Below, piece by piece: positions 13,819 to 23,557 of a stretch of DNA of 64,000 nucleotides. Position numbers and translations under genes: made by a program. Position 1 is the stretch's first letter, and each line of letters begins with the position of its first letter. The DNA comes from Methylosinus sp. LW4 (GTDB taxonomy: Bacteria; Pseudomonadota; Alphaproteobacteria; Rhizobiales; Beijerinckiaceae). The notes beneath the pieces are model-generated. The model made no database searches and was not told the DNA's origin. It saw only the letters and a program-made list of their open reading frames with translations. The stretch spans positions 3,658,024-3,722,023 of the forward strand of contig NZ_KB900626.1 in the NCBI RefSeq assembly GCF_000379125.1. The letters are read 5' to 3'.

Positions 13819-14739
13819 TCACGGCCCGGAGAAGCGCTCCGGCTGCGTCGCCCGGATGAAATCCCCGACCGAGGAGGACATTCCGACGCCGTAGGTCACG
13901 CCCGTGTCGATCCGCTCATAGACATTGTCGATCCCTCTCGGGGTCTCGATGGTGATCCAATTGACGGAATGGCTGCCGACTCCGGCGGTGGTGAAGCGGG
14001 ACCAGCGGCCGAACTGCCAGACGGCCATCGGCTTTTCCGTGGTGAAATCGTTCCAGGGGCCATGGGTGGTGACGGAGCCCGAGGGCAGGGAGGGGAGCCC
14101 GACGCCGAGCCCGATGCCGACATAGACATACATGCAGGCGATATTATTGGTCGTGTCCCAGACGGTGAAAACGGCGAAGTCGACCAATGGCCCGCCACCG
14201 AGCTTGAGCCGCATGAATTTCGCCAGCCGCGAGGCATGAGCGGCGGAGATGGCCGTCACCATGGCGATTCGGAATTTCTGGCTGATCTTCGGCCGGGGCG
14301 GAACCTTCTTCGGCGGCCGCGGATCGGTTCGGAGCTTGGGCATGATCCAGAGCCGGACCGCCCGGTCGCGCTCGTCATCGAGCGCATGGGTCTGCGCCTC
14401 TTCCTCGCCGATGGCGTTGGGCTCGATTTGGCTCCCCTCGACGCCATGATCGAGGAGATAGGCCTGGACCGTCCCCACCCGGACCATGGAGGTCTCGATG
14501 TTCCAGTCATTGGTTCCGACGCGGCTCGCCGAGCCGGTCATCCAGACGAATCCGTGATTTTGCGCCAGAAGCGGGACGACGCGCTCGGCCAGAAACTTCT
14601 GGTGCTCCGTCTTCAGCGGACGAAACTTGCGCTTGTCGAAATCGTCGAAGTCGAAATTATAGAGCAGGGCCTTCAACATGCCGGCGCCGCTGAACATCGG
14701 GTCGATCTCGACCTTGCCGGGACCCGTGGGTCGAAACAT
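13819..14739 (-). CDS. OmpA-like domain protein without export signal, unknown function
   Basis: Predicted 306-residue protein. Residues about 55-130 resemble an OmpA C-terminal peptidoglycan-binding fold: VWMTGSASRVGTNDWN, a variable helix, then ERDRAVRLWIM, matching the usual beta-alpha-beta layout. The C-terminal 150 residues are rich in Gly, Thr and aromatics, look beta-rich and match nothing I recognise. No signal peptide or lipobox is seen, which is odd for a peptidoglycan binder. The start at 14739 is chosen because GGAG lies 6 nt upstream; an ATG 12 nt earlier is also possible. Related OmpA-like modules without signals occur in some secreted effectors, but that is speculation. Confidence 0.6.
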   Translation of the reverse strand: MFRPTGPGKVEIDPMFSGAGMLKALLYNFDFDDFDKRKFRPLKTEHQKFLAERVVPLLAQNHGFVWMTGSASRVGTNDWNIETSMVRVGTVQAYLLDHGVEGSQIEPNAIGEEEAQTHALDDERDRAVRLWIMPKLRTDPRPPKKVPPRPKISQKFRIAMVTAISAAHASRLAKFMRLKLGGGPLVDFAVFTVWDTTNNIACMYVYVGIGLGVGLPSLPSGSVTTHGPWNDFTTEKPMAVWQFGRWSRFTTAGVGSHSVNWITIETPRGIDNVYERIDTGVTYGVGMSSSVGDFIRATQPERFSGP

Positions 14740-14851
14740 CGCGCGCTCCATTCGATCGTGAAAAAAGATTTGCGCGGGAAAAATGCCGCGCCACGGTCGA
14801 ATTATGCTTCGAGAGCGTGCCCGATCTGTGCGCTGGCGCACAGATGTTGCG

Positions 14852-16225
14852 CTATTCCGCGATGCGAATGCTCTTGAACGGCGTCACCGAGCCCTCGCTC
14901 TTCGTCTCGCAGAGCGTGCGGCGGCGCTCCTGTATCGCGAGCCGCGCCTGGTCCAGCGCCAGCGAGACGACATGCAGCGCCGTTCCGTCCATATTGCGCA
15001 GGCGCAGATCGGCGACGGAGCTGACCAGCGCCTGGTCCAGCTCGCGCTCATAGCTGTCGAGCTCGGCGAAGTCCTGGGCGGCGCGGGCGGCGGGCAGAAT
15101 CTCGAGCAGGCGCTCGATCAGCTGCTCGGATTGCTCATGCGTCTTCGTCCTCATGCGGCTGGCCAGCGCCGCGGCGGCCGAGCCGAGCAGCGACGCCAGC
15201 ATCGCGCCGAGATAGATGAAGTCGCTGTATTTGTCGAAGAATCCGCGCTCGTTGCCGTCGATGAAGTCGATCGCGCCCTGATGCGCCGGGACCGCCGCAT
15301 TCTTGTCGGTCGAGGGCGCCTCGATATTATTGGCGATCGGCGCGAGCGCGGCGATGGTCGATCTATGGGTGAGGAACTGGCGGGTCGCCTCCCCGGCGAC
15401 GCTCGCCGGGATCGAGGCGCGCGCGACCAGGAGGACGGCGACGCTGGTCGTCTCCAGCGCCTTGTCCGGGCGCGGCGGGTCGCCGCCGAAGGCTCCATGG
15501 ACGATCTCGGTCGATTCGAGGGTCGGATAACGCTTGGCGATGGCCTGAGCTTCCGACACGGGCAGGAAGACCGGCGGCTTGCCGGCGCCGGCGACGATCT
15601 GGTGAATGATCTCGCTCGCCGAGCCGATCTGCGGGACGGCCACCAGAAATACGGCGTCTACCTTGCGCGCCTTCAGCGCCGCCTCGACCTCCGCCGGCTG
15701 CAGCGTGACTGTCGCAAATCCTTGTTCGGGAATGTCATATTGAGCCAGGATTGTCTCGAGCAGCCGGACATTGCCGCGGCCGCTGACGATCTCCTGGACG
15801 ACGCCGATCTTCTTGCCGCGCAGATCGGCGACGCGCTTGATCTTGGAGCCGCTCGGCGCGACCAGCACGGCGGCGTTGCGATGCAGGACGACGATGGCCT
15901 GCGCGGAAGGCGGCAGCGCGTCGCTGCGCGCCACGGCGAGATCGACCGAGCCCTGCTCGAGCGCGGCCGCCGCGGCGGCGGAGTCTGCGACCGGCACGAC
16001 CTTCAGCCGCACCGGCTCGTGCTGATGCGAGAACGCCTGCGCCGCCGCGGTGAGCAGGCGGTAGTCCTGCGCGCCCTGGGCGACGGCGACGCGCAGCTCG
16101 GTCGGGCGATTGTAGAGATACAGCGCAGTCGCCGCCCCGCCGACGAGGGCGAGGCAGACGATCAGCGCCGCGAGAATGGTTCGCAGCATGGGATCGGCCT
16201 CGGGTTCGAAACCGAGCTTCCTCAT
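14852..16225 (-). CDS. TAXI family TRAP-type solute-binding protein, membrane-anchored
   Basis: A 457-residue protein with an N-terminal hydrophobic segment (ILAALIVCLALVGGAATALY), a periplasmic two-lobe domain of the TAXI/NMT1-like type (VDLAVARSDALPPSAQ; VADLRGKKIGVVQEIVSGRG), then a second membrane segment near residue 345 (FIYLGAMLASLLGSAAAALA). A cytoplasmic tail of about 90 residues follows. Free solute-binding proteins normally lack this second anchor and tail. No TRAP membrane components (DctQM) are adjacent. A second ATG 36 nt inside the frame is an alternative start. The substrate is unknown. Confidence 0.75.
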   Translation of the reverse strand: MRKLGFEPEADPMLRTILAALIVCLALVGGAATALYLYNRPTELRVAVAQGAQDYRLLTAAAQAFSHQHEPVRLKVVPVADSAAAAAALEQGSVDLAVARSDALPPSAQAIVVLHRNAAVLVAPSGSKIKRVADLRGKKIGVVQEIVSGRGNVRLLETILAQYDIPEQGFATVTLQPAEVEAALKARKVDAVFLVAVPQIGSASEIIHQIVAGAGKPPVFLPVSEAQAIAKRYPTLESTEIVHGAFGGDPPRPDKALETTSVAVLLVARASIPASVAGEATRQFLTHRSTIAALAPIANNIEAPSTDKNAAVPAHQGAIDFIDGNERGFFDKYSDFIYLGAMLASLLGSAAAALASRMRTKTHEQSEQLIERLLEILPAARAAQDFAELDSYERELDQALVSSVADLRLRNMDGTALHVVSLALDQARLAIQERRRTLCETKSEGSVTPFKSIRIAE

Positions 16226-16340
16226 ATAGTGCGACCGTTTCTCGATTTATCGAAGGCGAAGTCGTGGAGGCGGGAGCGTTTCTGGTCCCGGGCGTTTCCG
16301 GCCCGTGTCCGGCCGGAAACGCTTCTTTCTCGGCTCGGCC

Positions 16341-17588
<1,248 letters not shown>

Positions 17589-17716
17589 TCGAGATTCTTC
17601 TTTCGGCGCCGCCTCGCGCGGGCGCGCATCGCGCCGCGACTATAGAGGCGCGCCGCGCGCGCGCAAGCCGGCGCGGGCGCTCTCGTCAGGACGGCCGCGG
17701 CGCGCTACAATGCGCC

Positions 17717-18157
17717 ATGACCATCAAGCGAGCGGCGCCGGGGACGACGGCGCGGGGCCTCACGCCGGCGCGCCGCGCCGCGCTGGACATTCTCACCAAG
17801 GCGAACCGGCCGGTCGGCGCCTATGAGATGATCGATCTTCTCGCCGACGAGAGCGGCAAGCGCCCGGCGCCCATCTCGGTCTATCGGGCGCTCGGCTATC
17901 TTCTGGACCAGGGCCTCGCGCATCGGCTGGCCTCCCGCAACGCTTTCGTCGTCTGCGGCCATGCGCATGAGGCCGGCGAGCCGGTGATCTTCCTCATTTG
18001 CGACGAATGCGGCGAGGTGAGCGAGGCGACGAGCCCGGAGCTGACGCGCGGCCTCGCCGGCCTCACCGCGGCGGCCGGCTTCCAGCCGCGCACGCGCGTC
18101 GTCGAGATCGCGGGCCTGTGCGGACGCTGCGCCGCGGCGGAGGGGAAAGCGGGCTGA
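17717..18157 (+). CDS. Fur-family metal-responsive repressor, probably Zur-like
   Basis: A 146-residue winged-helix regulator. The N-terminal DNA-binding part contains ARRAALDILTKANRPVGAYE and PISVYRALGYLLDQGLAHRL. The dimerisation part has the structural-zinc cysteine pairs FLICDECGEV and GLCGRCAAAE and a His-rich HAHEAGE loop. Missing iron-type features and the CxxC pairs favour a zinc regulator (Zur). It is divergent from argG and not next to a zinc transporter, so the regulated genes lie elsewhere. No palindromic Zur box was recognised nearby. Confidence 0.82.
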   Translation: MTIKRAAPGTTARGLTPARRAALDILTKANRPVGAYEMIDLLADESGKRPAPISVYRALGYLLDQGLAHRLASRNAFVVCGHAHEAGEPVIFLICDECGEVSEATSPELTRGLAGLTAAAGFQPRTRVVEIAGLCGRCAAAEGKAG

Positions 18158-18389
18158 GCCGCTCCTTCTCGAGAACTTTACCATCGGGAAAAGGATTGGT
18201 GTCGACGCGGCCGCCGAACTTCGCCAATATCAGCGATCGCGCCCCAGTTGTTATCGACGGCCCGTGTGGAGCGGGGATCGGCGCCAGAGTGATGTCGACT
18301 CCCTCGACGAAGAGGGAATCGCAACCGTTACGTCTACCCTGAGCAGACAATGATGCTCATATGACAGGAGACGAGCTTCCCGCCGCGAC

Positions 18390-18404
18390 CGGCACAAACC
18401 TTGC
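18390..18404 (+). promoter_or_regulatory. Predicted sigma-54 (-24/-12) promoter of the prkA operon
   Basis: CGGCACAAACCTTGC matches the sigma-54 consensus TGGCAC-N5-TTGC at every position except the first, with the obligatory 10 nt between GG and GC. It sits about 135 nt before the prkA start in the 381-nt gene-free stretch 18158-18538, in which I see no other gene or RNA. The E. coli homologue yeaGH is known to be nitrogen-regulated through sigma-54 and NtrC, which supports the call. No enhancer site was identified. Confidence 0.65.
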
Positions 18405-18538
18405 CTCGAATGCCCTGAGCTCGGTCTTTTGGCCATCGACAGGGGTGGGGCGGTCGACGGCGAAGACGAGAGGGCGGCCGATGGATTTCGAGCCGTCTCG
18501 GGAATCGTGAGCCATAGCGCTCCAGCGACAGGTGCCCC

Positions 18539-20482
18539 ATGACGAACTCCGACGTTTTTGCGGATTTTGCGAGGTCCTACAGAGGCAGAAGAGCCGTCGA
18601 GATGACGCTCTCCGAATACCTCGATCTATGCCGCGAGAATCCGAAGACCTATGCGAGCGCAGCGGAGCGCATTCTCGACGCGATCGGCGAGCCGGAGCTG
18701 ATCGACACATCGCGCGACCCGAGGCTCGGCCGCATCTTCATGAACCGCACCATCCGCGTCTATCCGGCCTTCGCCGAATTCTTCGGGATGGAGGAGACGA
18801 TCGAGCGGATCGTCAGCTTCTTCCGCCATGCCGCGCAGGGGCTCGAGGAGCGCAAGCAGATCCTCTATCTGCTCGGCCCGGTCGGCGGCGGCAAATCCTC
18901 CCTCGCCGAGCGCCTGAAGGCGCTGATGGAGATCGATCCGATCTATGTGCTCAAGGCCGGCGAGGAGCTGTCGCCCGTCTTCGAGAGCCCGCTCGGCCTC
19001 TTCGATCCGGCGACGGCGGGCGACATGCTCGAGCAGCGCTACGGCATTCCGCGCCGGCGCCTCAACGGGCTGATGAGCCCCTGGTGCCTCAAGCGTCTCG
19101 ACGAGTTCGGCGGCGACATCACCAAATTCAGCGTGGTGAAGATCACGCCCTCGCGCCTGCGCCAGATCGCCATCGCCAAGACCGAGCCGGGCGACGAGAA
19201 TAATCAGGACATTTCCTCGCTCGTCGGCAAGGTGGATATTCGCAAGCTCGAGAATCTCGCGCAGGCGGACCCGGACGCCTACAGCTATTCCGGCGGCCTC
19301 AACCGCGCCAATCAGGGCCTTCTCGAATTTGTCGAGATGTTCAAGGCGCCGATCAAGATGCTGCATCCTCTGCTGACGGCGACGCAGGAGGGAAATTACA
19401 TCGGCACCGAGAATATCGGCGCAATTCCCTTCTCCGGCATCGTCATGGCCCATTCCAACGAGGCGGAGTGGCAGAGCTTCAAGAACAATCGCAACAATGA
19501 GGCCTTCATCGATCGCATCTATGTGATCAAGGTGCCTTATTGCCTGCGGGTGACGGAAGAGCAGCATATCTACGAGAAGCTGCTGCGCGGCTCCGAGCTG
19601 GCCGAGGCGAGCTGCGCCCCGAGCACGCTGGAGATGCTCGCCCGCTTCATCGTGCTCTCGCGCCTGAAGCCGCATGAGAACTCCAATCTCTTCTCCAAGA
19701 TGCGCGTCTATGACGGCGAGAGCCTGCGCGAGGTGGACCCGCGCGCGCGCAGCATGCTCGAGTATAAGGACGCCGCCGGCGTCGACGAGGGCATGGACGG
19801 CTGCTCGACGCGCTTCGCCTTCAAGGTGCTGGCGGCGACCTTCAATCACGATACGGTCGAGGTCGCGGCCGACCCGGTGCATCTCATGTATGTGCTGGAG
19901 CAGTCGCTGCGCCGCGAGCAGATGCCGCCGGAGATCGAGAAGCGCTATCTCGAGTTCATCAAGGCCGAGCTCGCGCCGCGTTACGCAGAATTCATCGGCC
20001 ATGAGATTCAGAAAGCCTATCTAGAGTCCTATCAGGATTACGGACAGAATCTCTTCGACCGTTATATCGACTATGCCGACGCCTGGATCGAGGATCAGGA
20101 TTTCAAGGACCCGGACACGGGACAGCTGCTGGACCGCGACCTTTTGAACCAGGAGCTGACCAAGATCGAGAAGCCCGCGGGCATCGCCAATCCCAAGGAC
20201 TTCCGCAATGAGGTGGTGAAGTTCGCGCTGCGCTGGCGCGCGGCCAACGAGGGGCGCAATCCCTCCTGGGCGAGCTATGAGAAAATCCGCGACGTTATCG
20301 AGCGGCGCATGTTCTCCCAGGTGGAGGAGCTGCTGCCGGTCATTTCATTCGGATCGAAAAAAGACACCCAGACAGAAAAAAAACATGCAGAATTCGTAAG
20401 CCGCATGATGGCCCGCGGCTATACGGAGCGTCAGGTGCGCCGTCTGGTCGAGTGGTACATGCGCGTAAAACAGGCCGGCTGA
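18539..20482 (+). CDS. prkA: PrkA-type serine protein kinase / AAA+ ATPase (YeaG)
   Basis: A 647-residue PrkA/YeaG protein. It has an AAA+-like ATPase region with Walker A ILYLLGPVGGGKSSLAERLK near residues 105-124 and the conserved FEMFKAPIKMLHPLL-type block with GTENIGAIPFSGIVMAHSNE near 290. A PrkA C-terminal domain (VKFALRWRAANEGRNPSW) follows near 560. The family is linked to stress adaptation, nutrient limitation and sporulation; kinase or protease-like activity is debated. It is the first gene of prkA-yeaH-spoVR, the same order as E. coli yeaG-yeaH with ycgB. A-rich runs (A6, A8) near codons 607-615 are unusual in this GC-rich gene. Confidence 0.95.
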   Translation: MTNSDVFADFARSYRGRRAVEMTLSEYLDLCRENPKTYASAAERILDAIGEPELIDTSRDPRLGRIFMNRTIRVYPAFAEFFGMEETIERIVSFFRHAAQGLEERKQILYLLGPVGGGKSSLAERLKALMEIDPIYVLKAGEELSPVFESPLGLFDPATAGDMLEQRYGIPRRRLNGLMSPWCLKRLDEFGGDITKFSVVKITPSRLRQIAIAKTEPGDENNQDISSLVGKVDIRKLENLAQADPDAYSYSGGLNRANQGLLEFVEMFKAPIKMLHPLLTATQEGNYIGTENIGAIPFSGIVMAHSNEAEWQSFKNNRNNEAFIDRIYVIKVPYCLRVTEEQHIYEKLLRGSELAEASCAPSTLEMLARFIVLSRLKPHENSNLFSKMRVYDGESLREVDPRARSMLEYKDAAGVDEGMDGCSTRFAFKVLAATFNHDTVEVAADPVHLMYVLEQSLRREQMPPEIEKRYLEFIKAELAPRYAEFIGHEIQKAYLESYQDYGQNLFDRYIDYADAWIEDQDFKDPDTGQLLDRDLLNQELTKIEKPAGIANPKDFRNEVVKFALRWRAANEGRNPSWASYEKIRDVIERRMFSQVEELLPVISFGSKKDTQTEKKHAEFVSRMMARGYTERQVRRLVEWYMRVKQAG

Positions 20483-20519
20483 TCGTAAGGCGAGCCGGCG
20501 AAGAACGGGTGATGGAACG

Positions 20520-21827
20520 ATGCACATCGTCGATCGTCGGTTGAATCCCGGAGGCAAGAGCTTCGCGAACCGTCAGCGCTTTTTGCGCCGCGCCAAGGAT
20601 ATGGTGGAGAAGGCGGTTCGCGAGGCGAGCAAGGACCGAGCGATCGGCGATCTCGAGAGCCCCGGAGAGATTTCCATTCCCTCCGAGGGCACGCGCGAGC
20701 CCACATTCCGCCACACGCAGGGCTCGCGGCGCGATCTCGTGCTGCCCGGCAATAAGGATTATGTCGAGGGCGATCTCATCGAGCGTCCGCGCGGCGAAGG
20801 CGAGGGCGAAGGCGGCGGCGGCCAGGTCGGCCGCGGCGATGGGCAGGAGGACGCCTTCCGCTTCATCCTCTCGCGTGACGAATTTCTGAGCATATTCCTG
20901 GACGATCTCGAGCTGCCCGATCTCGCCAAAAGGCGCGTCGCGCAGACGGAGAAGGAAGGTCTGCGCCGCGCCGGCTACACCACCACCGGCACGCCGGCCA
21001 ATCTCGCGCTGCATCGCACGCTGCAAACGTCGCTCTCGCGGCGCATCGCGTTGAAGCGGCCCAAGCAATCGACGGTCGACGATCTCGAGCGCCGCCTCGC
21101 GGAGGCGCAGAGCCGCGACGACGCCGAATCCGAGCGCCTCGCCGCCGAGCTCGAGGCGCTGCGCAACAAGAGGTCGCGCATCTCCTATCTCGATCCGATC
21201 GATCTGCGCTATCGCCGCTTCGAGCGTTTTCCGAAGCCGGTGACGCAGGCGGTGATGTTCTGCCTCATGGACGTCTCCGGCTCCATGACCGAGCATATGA
21301 AGGATCTCGCCAAGCGCTTCTTCATGCTGCTGCATGTGTTTTTGACGCGGCGCTACAAGCGCGTGGAAATCGTCTTCATCCGCCATACGGATCGCGCCGG
21401 CGAGGTGGACGAGGACACATTCTTCCGCTCCGCCGAGACCGGCGGCACGATGGTCTCCTCCGCTCTGCAGGAGATGCTGAAGGTCATTCGCGAACGCTAC
21501 GATCCGGGCGTGTGGAACATCTACGCCGCGCAGGCCTCGGACGGCGACAATCTCTCCAGCGACAATCCGCAGACGCGCGAGCTGCTGCAGAATCACATTC
21601 TGCCGCTGTGCCAATATTTCGCCTATGTGGAAGTGAGCGGGCCGAATACCGAGACGCATGGCTATGTGCCGCATCACGGCCAGAGCTCGCTATGGCTCAC
21701 CTATGCCGCGCTGCAAAAGGAAAATGAGAAATTCCAGATGCGTCGCGTCTCCCGGCGCGAGCATATCTATTCCGTGTTCCGGCAATTGTTCCAACGGCGC
21801 GCGGCCAAGACGGCGGAGGTCGGCTGA
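20520..21827 (+). CDS. yeaH: YeaH/YhbH family protein with von Willebrand A-like domain
   Basis: A 435-residue DUF444 protein encoded 37 nt after prkA. The N-terminus MHIVDRRLNPGGKSFANRQR is characteristic of the family. A charged Gly-rich linker (GEGEGEGGGGQVGRGDGQ) follows near residues 95-115, and a VWA-like domain carries the metal-ion site MDVSGSMTEHMKDLAKRFF near residue 250. It is thought to act with PrkA in a stress or starvation module; the biochemical role is unknown. The stop overlaps the spoVR start by 1 nt (TGATG), implying coupled translation. Confidence 0.93.
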   Translation: MHIVDRRLNPGGKSFANRQRFLRRAKDMVEKAVREASKDRAIGDLESPGEISIPSEGTREPTFRHTQGSRRDLVLPGNKDYVEGDLIERPRGEGEGEGGGGQVGRGDGQEDAFRFILSRDEFLSIFLDDLELPDLAKRRVAQTEKEGLRRAGYTTTGTPANLALHRTLQTSLSRRIALKRPKQSTVDDLERRLAEAQSRDDAESERLAAELEALRNKRSRISYLDPIDLRYRRFERFPKPVTQAVMFCLMDVSGSMTEHMKDLAKRFFMLLHVFLTRRYKRVEIVFIRHTDRAGEVDEDTFFRSAETGGTMVSSALQEMLKVIRERYDPGVWNIYAAQASDGDNLSSDNPQTRELLQNHILPLCQYFAYVEVSGPNTETHGYVPHHGQSSLWLTYAALQKENEKFQMRRVSRREHIYSVFRQLFQRRAAKTAEVG

Positions 21828-23350
21828 TGCGCGGCGAGCTGCTCTATGAAGGCAAGGATTGGGATTTCGGCACGATCCAGCGCATCCACGATGCGGTCGC
21901 GGGCATTGCGCACAAGGAGCTCGGGCTCGATACATTCGCCAATCAGATCGAGATCATCACCGCCGAGCAGATGCTCGACGCCTACGCCTCGACCGGCATG
22001 CCGCTCTTCTACAAGCATTGGTCGTTCGGCAAGCGCTTCGCCCAGCACGAGGGCATTTATCGCATGGGGCTGCAAGGCCTCGCCTATGAGATCGTCATCA
22101 ACGCCGATCCCTGCATCAGCTACATAATGGAGGAGAATTCCGCCACTATGCAGACGCTGGTGATCGCGCACGCCGCCTTCGGCCACAATCATTTCTTCAA
22201 GCATAATTACCAGTTCCGGCAATGGACCGATCCAGAAGGGATTCTGGATTATCTCTCCTTCGCCAAGGCCTATATCGCCAATTGCGAGGAGCGCTACGGC
22301 CATGCCGAGGTGGAGCGCCTGCTCGACGCCGCTCATGCGCTGATGCCGCAAGGCATAGACCGCTATCCGCGCAAGCGTCCGCTCAATCTCCATATGGAGG
22401 AGAAGCGCGAGCAGGATCGCAAGGAGGAGCGCGAGCGCGTCTATGACGATCTGTGGCGCACCGTCCCCGGCCGCGCGCATGGCGCGAAGCAATTGGCCGG
22501 CGACAAGCGCCGCGCCCTGCTCGGCCTGCCGCAAGAGAACATCCTCTACTTTTTGGAGAAGGCCGCGCCGCGTCTGAGACCCTGGCAGCGCGAGGTGCTG
22601 CGCATCGTGCGGCTCATCGCGCAATATTTCTATCCGCAGCAGCAGACCAAGGTGATGAACGAGGGCTGCGCCACCTATTGCCATTATCGGCTGCTGGGTC
22701 GTCTGCACGAGACCGGGCGGATCGACGACGGCAGCTTCCTCGAGTTCCTCACCTCGCACACCAACGCCACGCGGCAGCCCTTCTACGACAGCCCGTCCTA
22801 TAATGGCGTCAACCCTTATGCGCTCGGCTTCGATATGATGCGCGACATAGAACGCATCGTGCGCGAGCCGACCGAGGAGGACCGCTATTGGTTCCCCGAG
22901 ATCGCCGGAACCGGCGATGCGATGGAGGTGCTGCGCCATGTCTGGGCGAATTACCGCGACGACAGCTTCATCGCGCAATTCCTGAGCCCGCGGCTCATTC
23001 GCAATTGGCGGCTGTTCCATGTCGTCGACGATCGCGAGCAGCCGCATCTCGAAGTGTCGTCGATCCACAATGAGCGCGGCTATCGTGATCTGCGCCGCAG
23101 CCTCGCGGCGCAATATGACGTCGGCGGCTATGCGCCGGACATTCAGATCGTCGATGTCGATCTCGCCGGCAATCGCAAGCTCGTGCTGCATCATCGCGTG
23201 CGCGACGGCAAGATGCTGGAGCTGACCAACGCCGCAATGGTGCTCGGCCATCTCGCCAATCTCTGGGGCTATGAGGTGCTGCTGCAGGAGATCGACGCCG
23301 GCACGGAGCAGGTGCTGAAAGAGCATATGGTGCGGCCGGAGGCGGGGTAA
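21827..23350 (+). CDS. SpoVR family protein (YcgB)
   Basis: A 507-residue SpoVR-like protein. Conserved blocks visible are YKHWSFGKRF, AYEIVINADPCISYIMEEN, HAAFGHNHFFKHNYQFRQW and NEGCATYCHYRL, all typical of Bacillus SpoVR and E. coli YcgB. No transmembrane segment or signal is seen. It is the third gene of the prkA operon; this three-gene set is conserved across proteobacteria and is tied to stationary-phase or nutrient stress. Its molecular function is not established. Confidence 0.93.
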   Translation: MRGELLYEGKDWDFGTIQRIHDAVAGIAHKELGLDTFANQIEIITAEQMLDAYASTGMPLFYKHWSFGKRFAQHEGIYRMGLQGLAYEIVINADPCISYIMEENSATMQTLVIAHAAFGHNHFFKHNYQFRQWTDPEGILDYLSFAKAYIANCEERYGHAEVERLLDAAHALMPQGIDRYPRKRPLNLHMEEKREQDRKEERERVYDDLWRTVPGRAHGAKQLAGDKRRALLGLPQENILYFLEKAAPRLRPWQREVLRIVRLIAQYFYPQQQTKVMNEGCATYCHYRLLGRLHETGRIDDGSFLEFLTSHTNATRQPFYDSPSYNGVNPYALGFDMMRDIERIVREPTEEDRYWFPEIAGTGDAMEVLRHVWANYRDDSFIAQFLSPRLIRNWRLFHVVDDREQPHLEVSSIHNERGYRDLRRSLAAQYDVGGYAPDIQIVDVDLAGNRKLVLHHRVRDGKMLELTNAAMVLGHLANLWGYEVLLQEIDAGTEQVLKEHMVRPEAG

Positions 23351-23372
23351 CGCGGCGTCTCGCCTCTGCGGC

Positions 23373-23454
23373 CGTCATTGCGAGCGAAGCGAAGCAATGC
23401 AGAGCCGCCCTGCGGCCCCTGGATCGCTTCGTCGCTGCGCTCCTCGCGATGACG
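23373..23454. repeat. Palindromic intergenic repeat element (REP-like)
   Basis: An imperfect inverted repeat of about 82 nt: CGTCATTGCGAGCGAAGCGA on the left and CTGCGCTCCTCGCGATGACG on the right, with GAAGCAAT and ATCGCTTCG continuing the pairing inward. It lies directly after spoVR and can fold into one long hairpin, so it may also end transcription. Very similar elements are scattered between genes in many Rhizobiales genomes (from memory). Confidence 0.7.
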
Positions 23455-23557
23455 CCCCGAAAGAAATGTGGCGGACCTCATCCCGTCTCCCGGCTTCCAT
23501 TTCCGGCGAGACTGTGCGACGGCTGCGCGAACGCTTCGCCTCACGCATGCCGCAAGA

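Noticed and set aside
18626-20002. 458-codon frame antisense to prkA
   Set aside because: PrkA motifs on the plus strand are complete; the antisense frame lacks any domain or ribosome site.
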